Positions 54,281 through 60,946 of a stretch of 64,000 nt of DNA are shown here, piece after piece. The stretch is from Ignisphaera sp. (GTDB lineage Archaea > Thermoproteota > Thermoprotei_A > Sulfolobales > Ignisphaeraceae), in assembly GCA_038735125.1 (NCBI GenBank), contig JAVYNU010000003.1, positions 62,001-126,000 on the forward strand, read 5' to 3'. The notes beneath the pieces are model-generated. The model made no database searches. It was given only the letters and a program-made list of their open reading frames with translations, and had not been told where the DNA came from. The first letter of the stretch is position 1. Each line of letters starts with the position of its first letter. Position numbers and translations under genes: made by a program.

Positions 54281-54772
54281 TTAGAATAAGTCAATTACTT
54301 TCACAAAACCAAGTATTGAAAGAAGTACAGCCTCACCTATAGGTAGAGGTATTATGTAACCCGGTAACGCTAGCGAAAATCTGATTTGACACGGTTTTAA
54401 TATTTTGCATAATACAGCCCCATCTGATAACAATAATGTGTTTTGCAAGATGTTATTAAAGCTATCTAGAGTTTCTTTCAACTTCTTTAAGAAAGAACCA
54501 AAAATGTCTGTATCTATCTGCAAATCACCTCCTACAGCATTAGTTACGGCCAATAAAGATGCTGTGGACAATATCATTGACACGTTTTTATCAAATTCAA
54601 TACACAGATCTTTTAATTCTGCATATTGATTTTCATTGCACCATATCTTCATATCTAAAGTCAGTTTATTTATCGTTTCAAAAATGGCATAAATATCCTT
54701 AGAACTTATCTTCTCATTATTTAATATAGCATCAAAAATCTTTTTGATTTTCTCATATAATTCTGAGTACAT
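54281..54772 (-). CDS. probable GINS complex subunit (Gins51/Gins15)
   Basis: The 163-residue protein has a helical first ~110 residues and a C-terminal beta-rich ~50 (FSLALPGYIIPLPIGEAVLL) matching the A-then-B domain order of archaeal Gins51. Sequence identity by eye is weak. The context is strong: it follows primase small subunit (PriS) by seven bases and precedes L44e, as gins15 does beside priS in Sulfolobus. GINS links Cdc45/RecJ and MCM at the fork. If wrong, it is a crenarchaeal hypothetical protein of the replication cluster. Confidence 0.55.
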   Translation of the reverse strand: MYSELYEKIKKIFDAILNNEKISSKDIYAIFETINKLTLDMKIWCNENQYAELKDLCIEFDKNVSMILSTASLLAVTNAVGGDLQIDTDIFGSFLKKLKETLDSFNNILQNTLLLSDGAVLCKILKPCQIRFSLALPGYIIPLPIGEAVLLSILGFVKVIDLF

Positions 54773-54779
54773 AGCTCAG

Positions 54780-55976
54780 CTATCGCCTTATTGACACAAG
54801 TTCTGCTACATTTTTAAATACGAGATACGAGGCATATGGGTACTCCGTAACTATGATATCCCCTTTTCTTGCTTTAAATTCTCTATCTATTATTCTTAAT
54901 TGAGGTAAATCCACTAATACCCGTAACTGAAGTAGCTCACTACCACTACTAATTGAAACATTATACGAATCCAGCTCAAACTCAGATACATTTCTAATCA
55001 AAAAAGCTTTCCAGCCTGTCTTTCCATTTACACTATTTGGAGCTCTAACAAGATGTGAAATATCTATGGTAACTTTAGAATCTATTGGAATATATAATTC
55101 ATTAAGTATTTCCTCAATCCACTTTGATATAATTTCTGATACTTGTACTAGTTTAGAATAATCAATTTTTTCGCTATAGCCCATTAAAAAACTTTTTATG
55201 TTCTCGTCAGAAACCCTTTTCAATAGGTGTAATGCTATTCTTCTTCTTAAACCACCATCAGTAGCTCTTGGTAATATATATCCTAGCTCTTTTCGCTCTC
55301 TAGCACTACCCATATACATATTTACAACATATTTTCTATCAAAATCATTTAGCGTTATATATGAAACTATTTCTCTTCTCGCTTCTGAGTCCATTCTATC
55401 GAATGGCTGAGACAACTCAACAATTAGGTGGAATCCTCTATTTCCAGAAAAACTCGCTTTATAAGTTAAAAATCCAAAATCATTCTCAATAATGTCTATA
55501 AGCTTAAGCAGATAGCTATGTGCTTTTTCAACGCAAGTCCTGTCCACATGCTCAAATTTTTTAAGTTCTAGATGGCAATATGGACATTCTTTTTCATCAC
55601 TTTTTGCTATATATCCACACCTAGGGCAGAATCTAAAATCTATAACATACTTACTGCAATCCGGAATATCGTTTGAATCTATATCGAATACTAAGTCACT
55701 ACCAATCCATCCTTTTTCAGACATTTCATTATTACCTGGGTAGAGGTATTTTGCTGATGAATAATATAGATGACGGGGAACATTTACTAATATGTATTCT
55801 CTAAGTTGCGTTGACGAGTCAAATGATAAATGACGAACATAGTAATCTGCATCAAAAGGCTGTAAAGCAATCTCCCTGAATGGAAGGTCTTGGGGGAGTT
55901 CTAGAGAAGCCATCCTATAGTATTCTCTAATTTTTTCCTTAAAAAAATCCAGTACCACACCTCTTCTTTGACTCAA
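54780..55976 (-). CDS. priS: DNA primase small (catalytic) subunit PriS
   Basis: The 398-residue protein has the catalytic aspartates D98 and D100 in SDLVFDIDSND, a zinc knuckle of C107, C117, C120, C131 and C134 in the following stretch (four of these coordinating), GNRGFHLIVEL, and the third catalytic region near residue 300 (DIDSKVTIDISHLVR). It makes RNA/DNA primers with PriL. The neighbours are PCNA (30 bases upstream) and the GINS candidate. Confidence 0.95.
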   Translation of the reverse strand: MSQRRGVVLDFFKEKIREYYRMASLELPQDLPFREIALQPFDADYYVRHLSFDSSTQLREYILVNVPRHLYYSSAKYLYPGNNEMSEKGWIGSDLVFDIDSNDIPDCSKYVIDFRFCPRCGYIAKSDEKECPYCHLELKKFEHVDRTCVEKAHSYLLKLIDIIENDFGFLTYKASFSGNRGFHLIVELSQPFDRMDSEARREIVSYITLNDFDRKYVVNMYMGSARERKELGYILPRATDGGLRRRIALHLLKRVSDENIKSFLMGYSEKIDYSKLVQVSEIISKWIEEILNELYIPIDSKVTIDISHLVRAPNSVNGKTGWKAFLIRNVSEFELDSYNVSISSGSELLQLRVLVDLPQLRIIDREFKARKGDIIVTEYPYASYLVFKNVAELVSIRR

Positions 55977-56006
55977 TTAACATCACGTTTTTGTTTTATT
56001 ACATTA

Positions 56007-56819
56007 TTACTCCATTCTTGGAGCAATGAAAACCTTTAATATGGCTCCTCCAATCATGTCTAAATCTATCTCGCAAGGTATTTCAGGTGCTAATTTAATT
56101 GTAGTAGTTTCTGCAAGCTTCGTTAACTGTGTCAATGTTGAGATATATTCCATGGAATATGAATTAACAAATTCTTCAACATCTTCAGCTATTTGATAAT
56201 CTATCAAAGTACCCGTAGACACATTAAATAGGAATTCTACCTCACCAAGCTCTGTAGAAGCCATTAATGCTAGACCATCTTTTAATGCTTTGATCTTCGC
56301 TACCTCACCCATATCCTCCAGTATTGATAAAGCCACTGAGAGTGCTGGGCCAAGGATTTTAGCAACAACTTTGAATTCTAGAGATAGTTCAGGTATTTCC
56401 TCATATGATGACGATATAAGTGGTAATATAAAGGTTCTTTGTGTGCCACCTTTAGAAATGAGAGAAAGGCTTAGTCTACTACCATCGCTATATAGCGCAA
56501 GCTTATCTGATTTAGATGCTCTTCTAAGTATTTTCGAAACACCCTCTAGATTTAGAAACAATACCTCATCTTTTTCAACGACATATTCTTCAAAGGCGGT
56601 GGGAGGAATGCTGAAATCCACAAGCATTACCCGACTTGGATCCATAGCCCTTATTCTAACACCCTCATTAGGACTGACCTTCATACCTACAACCTCTAAA
56701 TAGTCTGCAAGTGTTCTTAAAACATACCTCCAAATCCTAGCATCTCCAAACACAAATCTAATGGTTGTAGCGCTACTCAATTTTTCCACCAATAATAAAG
56801 CTGAATACTTTTTAGACAA
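56007..56819 (-). CDS. pcn: PCNA sliding clamp, paralog A
   Basis: 270 residues with two clamp folds: VGMKVSPNEGVRIRAMDPSRVMLVDFSIP in the first half, and a second domain ending LAPEIPCEIDLDMIGGAILKVFIAP. Crenarchaeal PCNAs assemble as heterotrimers; this and the copy at 57210 are likely two of three. It tethers polymerase, FEN1 and ligase to DNA. It lies 35 bases downstream of the AbrB-like gene. Confidence 0.94.
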   Translation of the reverse strand: MSKKYSALLLVEKLSSATTIRFVFGDARIWRYVLRTLADYLEVVGMKVSPNEGVRIRAMDPSRVMLVDFSIPPTAFEEYVVEKDEVLFLNLEGVSKILRRASKSDKLALYSDGSRLSLSLISKGGTQRTFILPLISSSYEEIPELSLEFKVVAKILGPALSVALSILEDMGEVAKIKALKDGLALMASTELGEVEFLFNVSTGTLIDYQIAEDVEEFVNSYSMEYISTLTQLTKLAETTTIKLAPEIPCEIDLDMIGGAILKVFIAPRME

Positions 56820-56853
56820 AATATAAATGATGCGCTTAAATGAGCGCCTTGAG

Positions 56854-57213
56854 TTATAGGCATTTTAAACCCTTTGTCTTTCCTAATTCAAGAGCTTTTT
56901 TATTGAGCACAATTTTGCATTTATACTCTCCATGTTCTTCATCTATACGTCTACAAGTAATAGCTATCAAATCATTTCCTATATCTGATATGATGTCTAA
57001 CATGTTCTTTAAAGGGTTTACAGCTATACATATAACTGGGTTGTTGGATCCAGGACCTAGTATTTCAATTTTTTGCGTATCCTCATCAAATAATAGAATT
57101 AGCTTATCCCCTTCTTCAATATCTAGCAGTAGTCTTAAAGTGGATGGTATTGTTATCCTACCCTTTGAATCAACCTTTACAACATCAGCGTGCATCAAGT
57201 CACCGTTGTTCAT
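56854..57213 (-). CDS. AbrB/SpoVT-type DNA-binding protein between two PCNA genes
   Basis: The 119-residue protein has a swapped-hairpin AbrB domain (residues ~8-50): VVKVDSKGRITIPSTLRLLLDIEEGDKLILLFD. The rest (about 65 residues) is an unrecognised, compact alpha/beta region with a cysteine in ICIAV and another in TCRRID. It overlaps the upstream PCNA stop by four bases (ATGA) and sits 35 bases before the downstream PCNA. It may be an autoregulator of the replication operon, by inference from position alone. Confidence 0.7.
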   Translation of the reverse strand: MNNGDLMHADVVKVDSKGRITIPSTLRLLLDIEEGDKLILLFDEDTQKIEILGPGSNNPVICIAVNPLKNMLDIISDIGNDLIAITCRRIDEEHGEYKCKIVLNKKALELGKTKGLKCL

Positions 57214-57971
57214 GCTCTGGGCGCTATCCAGACCTCTACCCTGCCTCCACCAGTTATCTCAAAAGCTATCTTCAAAGGCTTGTCTGCCCCAAATGCAATA
57301 CTGCATTCCTCTGCAAGAGTAAGAAGCTTTGCAACAGCCTTTAAATGTTCAACACTATACCTAGCAATACTGCTACCCACTGAAGATTCTAGGTATGTTA
57401 ATGGTTGAAACTGTTTTAATATAGTTTCATATGACCCTAGATCACCATGAGCTGTAACTTTTATCCCATTTAGCTCTGACGAATATATAAACGAGGCCTC
57501 CTCACCCAAAATACTGATATCCTTTATAACGGATATTAGCTCATCTGCTGGAAGGTTTGCTGACACTTCAAGTTCTACATTCAATGATCCTATTCTCTCG
57601 AAATTAATCTCAGATAGAGGAACTGCATATTCTCTTTCTAAATTACTTCTAACGTTAAAAACCTTAACCTTTAGTTCTCTACCACCGGCCATATACTCAA
57701 ACGATACCTTATCCCTTTTTGTAGCCCTTCTTAGCGATTTGACAAACTCATCTCTATCAGCAATAATTTTTATCTCTTCACTAACGCTATACTCTTCAAA
57801 TGCTGATGACGGAATTGAAAATATGATCATGGATACCTTATCGGGTGAAAGCGCCTCAATCGAGAACTGGTCTAATGATACCACAATCGGTATTTGATCA
57901 ACAATGCCTTTCAAAGCTTGCGCCACATTCTTTATTACCGCTCCAACAGGATATGTAATTCTTGCACTCAT
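57210..57971 (-). CDS. pcn: PCNA sliding clamp, paralog B
   Basis: 253 residues: IVVSLDQFSIEALSPDKVSMIIFSIPSSAFEEYSV-type interdomain region, and a C-terminal ADKPLKIAFEITGGGRVEVWIAP. It diverges clearly from the copy at 56007. GAGGT precedes the ATG by six bases. It heads the replication cluster, divergent from the gene at 58048. Confidence 0.94.
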   Translation of the reverse strand: MSARITYPVGAVIKNVAQALKGIVDQIPIVVSLDQFSIEALSPDKVSMIIFSIPSSAFEEYSVSEEIKIIADRDEFVKSLRRATKRDKVSFEYMAGGRELKVKVFNVRSNLEREYAVPLSEINFERIGSLNVELEVSANLPADELISVIKDISILGEEASFIYSSELNGIKVTAHGDLGSYETILKQFQPLTYLESSVGSSIARYSVEHLKAVAKLLTLAEECSIAFGADKPLKIAFEITGGGRVEVWIAPRA

Positions 57972-58007
57972 GGTGCTACCTCAAACAAAAATTTTACCTT
58001 TTCAAAT

Positions 58008-58016
58008 CTATAAAAT
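58008..58016 (+). promoter_or_regulatory. TATA box of the 122-residue hypothetical gene
   Basis: CTATAAAAT lies 32-40 bases before the ATG at 58048, which is only 76 bases from the divergent PCNA start. The spacing predicts a transcript start near 58041, so a leader of under ten bases. Confidence 0.55.
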
Positions 58017-58047
58017 TATCGGCCTAAAATCTCTAAGGCGATTACAT

Positions 58048-58416
58048 ATGAAAATCAGGGTCTTTACAATACTTGGCGGATATACAGCATTAGAGATTGA
58101 TGCAAATAAAGCACCAGAGTTGCTTAATAAACTTAGAGATGTGCTTGGTAAAGGAGGAGAAGATGTAGAGGATACTATAAGAATGATACAACACTTTGAC
58201 ACCTTCTACAATGTTATGCAAAAAAAGTTTAAAGATTTCCTAACACCTAAAAAAAATGTTAGCGAACTATTGAAAGGAAATGTACTAGTAGACAAAATAA
58301 AGCTTGTTAAAAAAGACAATAGCAAAACAATTGTAATAGTTTTTGATAGATCTATAAGCAGAGAAATGATTAAAAATGCCTTAAATAACCTTGGCTATGA
58401 ATACGACGAATACTGA
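58048..58416 (+). CDS. conserved hypothetical protein
   Basis: 122 residues from the ATG at 58048 (reading MKIRVFTILGGYTALEIDA). Alpha/beta pattern, lysine-rich, with LKGNVLVDKIKLVKK and a C-terminal FDRSISREMIKNALNNLGYEYDEY of the kind seen in small helical interaction tails. No motif recognised. It diverges from PCNA B with a shared 76-base promoter region; expression may be coordinated with replication genes. Confidence 0.65.
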   Translation: MKIRVFTILGGYTALEIDANKAPELLNKLRDVLGKGGEDVEDTIRMIQHFDTFYNVMQKKFKDFLTPKKNVSELLKGNVLVDKIKLVKKDNSKTIVIVFDRSISREMIKNALNNLGYEYDEY

Positions 58417-58579
58417 ACTTTGCATACTTTTAACTCTGTAGCTACAAAATGTACAACAAATTCCAACACTGTTTATGCCTCCATAACCAAAAAATAAATG
58501 TATAAGATCTTATATCATATGCTCATTATACCTATTATCTTGATTAAAGACTTTTAGTATAGTTAAGCAGATGATTCAC

Positions 58580-58858
58580 CTATTCTTTTCTTTTTCTTCT
58601 ACCCCGCTTCTTAGTGGTCTCGACTTGCATTTGAGGTTGCTGGATAATTGCATCTATAATCTTTTTTGCATCCTCAAATGTGATCTCTCCCTTAACTAGC
58701 CTATCCCATGTTTCTGAACGAAGAATGAACATCTCTAGTTCTTGAGGTGAAAAAGCTACGTATTCTACCTCTTCACTTTCGGCATATATTTCGCTAGACT
58801 CTTCTTCGAGAGCTTCTCTTCCTTCCTGAGTTTCTGACGAAATTATTTCTTCTTCCAT
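58580..58858 (-). CDS. rpo13: RNA polymerase subunit Rpo13
   Basis: 92 residues: an acidic N-terminal tail (about 35 residues rich in E and S), a short helix-turn-helix core FILRSETWDRLVKGEITFEDAKKII, and a basic tail TKKRGRRKRKE. This charge layout and core match Rpo13, the crenarchaeal-specific subunit located near downstream DNA in the polymerase cleft. GAGGGTG lies just before the ATG. Its neighbours on the same strand are the Ced-like genes, 138 bases upstream. Confidence 0.8.
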   Translation of the reverse strand: MEEEIISSETQEGREALEEESSEIYAESEEVEYVAFSPQELEMFILRSETWDRLVKGEITFEDAKKIIDAIIQQPQMQVETTKKRGRRKRKE

Positions 58859-58996
58859 TTATACACCCTCATTAAGAGGTGACAAACTTATTCAAACATT
58901 TACATGTTAAAAGCTTTTATAGCAAAACTCTATATGAATAGTTAAGAGAGTTATAGAGCTAATCAATTTTGCGTTATATATTTACGCATTTTTATT

Positions 58997-59188
58997 CTAA
59001 GCTGTGCTACACTGCCTCAATATGATGAATAATGTAACTGAGGCAAGAATGACTATAACTATGAAAACATTTAGAATATCTGATGCTAACAATTTGGCTT
59101 CAATTGTTAATGCAAATAGGGTAAGCATAGCTAAGATGTTGAATATTAGTATTCTTCTTGATAAACTACTTTCGACACAGATTTTCAT
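58997..59188 (-). CDS. two-span small membrane protein, CedA2-like candidate
   Basis: 63 residues with two hydrophobic spans (about residues 13-33 and 38-58) and a short basic start. It overlaps the end of the polytopic gene upstream by four bases (ATGA). In the Sulfolobus Ced DNA-import system CedA has two small two-span partners, CedA1 and CedA2; this is the position and size expected of CedA2. The assignment is by context and topology. Confidence 0.5.
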   Translation of the reverse strand: MKICVESSLSRRILIFNILAMLTLFALTIEAKLLASDILNVFIVIVILASVTLFIILRQCSTA

Positions 59189-60564
59189 AGTACTACCCTC
59201 AGCCTAGCTGTTCCACCTATTGCCTTGGCCAGCCCTATTGAAATCGAAATAAGCAATGACATATACAAAGCTGCACCAATAATATCCACATATATGACAC
59301 GAATCAGCTCATCAAAGATTCCAGGAAGATTATTATAATTCATGATCCTAGATTGAGCAATATAAATATAGCTTTCACTTGGTTCAAGCTTTTCATACGC
59401 ACTCTGTTCTAAGTTTATCACTACCTTATGTAATCCCTCAGGAATATTTATCACATATGTCTTTCCAAATAAATCAAACCAATTCCACTTATACTTGATA
59501 TATCTATCTACATCCTCAATGGCCTCTGAATCTATATTCAATGACTTTATGTTATAGGCATCAACTATAGAAATATACAAATCGAATTTTTGGTGAGAAA
59601 CAAAATAAACCTCTACATAGTTTTCAGTAAAAATAGTTACATTTACATGATCTGGAAATGGTGCAACATGTAAAGCTACACCCTTTCTATAATCTATTAA
59701 TCCTAGAACCCTTAAATTCAGTCTACATAAAAATGGTACAGAACCTTGACTTGAACTTCTGCATAGGCTAAATATTGAAACATTAGTTATATTTGTGTAG
59801 AACATGTGACCACATACATCAAAATATATAGTTACATTCCCTCTATAATCAGTTAATATTGCGTAAACACCAGAATATGTTGGTAGTGGTGCGATGTATT
59901 CACCATTATATTCTAAGCCTATGAAGCCTTGTGAAATAACATGGTCATCCATGTTAACTATAGAGCCATATACAATAAAATCACCTGGATTAGAAGATGC
60001 GGGAAATATTAATGTCTTAACAAACTGTAGGTATAGTGGTAGAGCAGAATTAAATACTAATGCAAATGCTATGAGAAAAGCTCCTGCTCCTCGAGCTACT
60101 CTAAATGGTATTGCCATTAGAGCTAAGCCCAATGACAATAGAACCCAAAAAGAATATTTAACAAAAACTGATAGGCTATACATAACTAATAACGTATAGA
60201 GCGAGGCCGTAATGCTATTGATGACCATTGAAATAAGCCTGGCCATCCCTGATAAAAACATTGTCTTAGCCAATAAATCTCTGAAGAGACCCAGCGTAAG
60301 CAAAACATATACTCTACCAACAATAGTTGCCTTTATGTACGATAAGAAGAAATCCCAATCTCCACCCAATACACTTTGGATAATACTAGCCAGCGCTGTT
60401 ATTGAGGACAAACTAAACAGCAGCACCATTACATAAAGGGCGTCTGCAATTAGCCTTGGGGCCCATCGTTTCAAACCAGTTAGGGGTATAGGAAGGGCAT
60501 AAATAAGCACACCAATATAAAATGTCAGAATTGATAAATAGTAAGCTACTAGCAACAGGTACAA
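59185..60564 (-). CDS. CedA-like polytopic membrane protein of DNA import
   Basis: 459 residues: about six to seven spans in the first 205 residues, then a ~210-residue extracytoplasmic beta-rich region with Asn glycosylation sites, and a last span at about 425-450. The early segment PIPLTGLKRWAPRLIADALY resembles the APIPMGRVRKIGQGLIEDAVW of the neighbouring 90-residue protein, as expected for CedA and CedA1, relatives of bacterial conjugation VirB6/VirB2-type components. Ced takes up DNA between crenarchaeal cells. TTG start, with GGGGT five bases upstream. Confidence 0.6.
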   Translation of the reverse strand: MYLLLVAYYLSILTFYIGVLIYALPIPLTGLKRWAPRLIADALYVMVLLFSLSSITALASIIQSVLGGDWDFFLSYIKATIVGRVYVLLTLGLFRDLLAKTMFLSGMARLISMVINSITASLYTLLVMYSLSVFVKYSFWVLLSLGLALMAIPFRVARGAGAFLIAFALVFNSALPLYLQFVKTLIFPASSNPGDFIVYGSIVNMDDHVISQGFIGLEYNGEYIAPLPTYSGVYAILTDYRGNVTIYFDVCGHMFYTNITNVSIFSLCRSSSQGSVPFLCRLNLRVLGLIDYRKGVALHVAPFPDHVNVTIFTENYVEVYFVSHQKFDLYISIVDAYNIKSLNIDSEAIEDVDRYIKYKWNWFDLFGKTYVINIPEGLHKVVINLEQSAYEKLEPSESYIYIAQSRIMNYNNLPGIFDELIRVIYVDIIGAALYMSLLISISIGLAKAIGGTARLRVVL

Positions 60565-60616
60565 CGCATACCCCTACGTTTCTAGCTGAATACATTAAAA
60601 TGGCTCCAAAAATAAT

Positions 60617-60889
60617 TCATGGAAGCTGAGGTGATGGTGGAGGAGGAAGAGCGTTGCCTATATAAGACGCTATATACGTTATAAGCCAGAATATTGTTGT
60701 TCCTACTGCTACCCAAAACGCGCCCCATACAGCATCCTCAATAAGCCCCTGTCCAATTTTTCTGACTCTTCCCATGGGTATCGGAGCTCCTTTTATTGCC
60801 CATCCTATTAACCATGTAAGGAAAAATAAAAGCCAAGCTACCACAACGGTTTTGCTAATCAAATCTTTTATCAATGTTATAATGTCCAT
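60617..60889 (-). CDS. CedA1-like pilin/membrane protein
   Basis: 90 residues with two spans (about 14-34 and 54-78) joined by a polar, basic loop APIPMGRVRKIGQ, and a proline-rich tail PPPPSPQLP. Recent structural work describes CedA1 as the pilin of the Aeropyrum/Sulfolobus DNA-import pili with this two-helix plan. It is 52 bases upstream of the CedA-like gene. The assignment is by pattern, not by alignment. Confidence 0.62.
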   Translation of the reverse strand: MDIITLIKDLISKTVVVAWLLFFLTWLIGWAIKGAPIPMGRVRKIGQGLIEDAVWGAFWVAVGTTIFWLITYIASYIGNALPPPPSPQLP

Positions 60890-60946
60890 TTCTTATCCCG
60901 CTATATTTAGAAACCTTATAAAATGTTTCTTGAGAACTAATATGAG

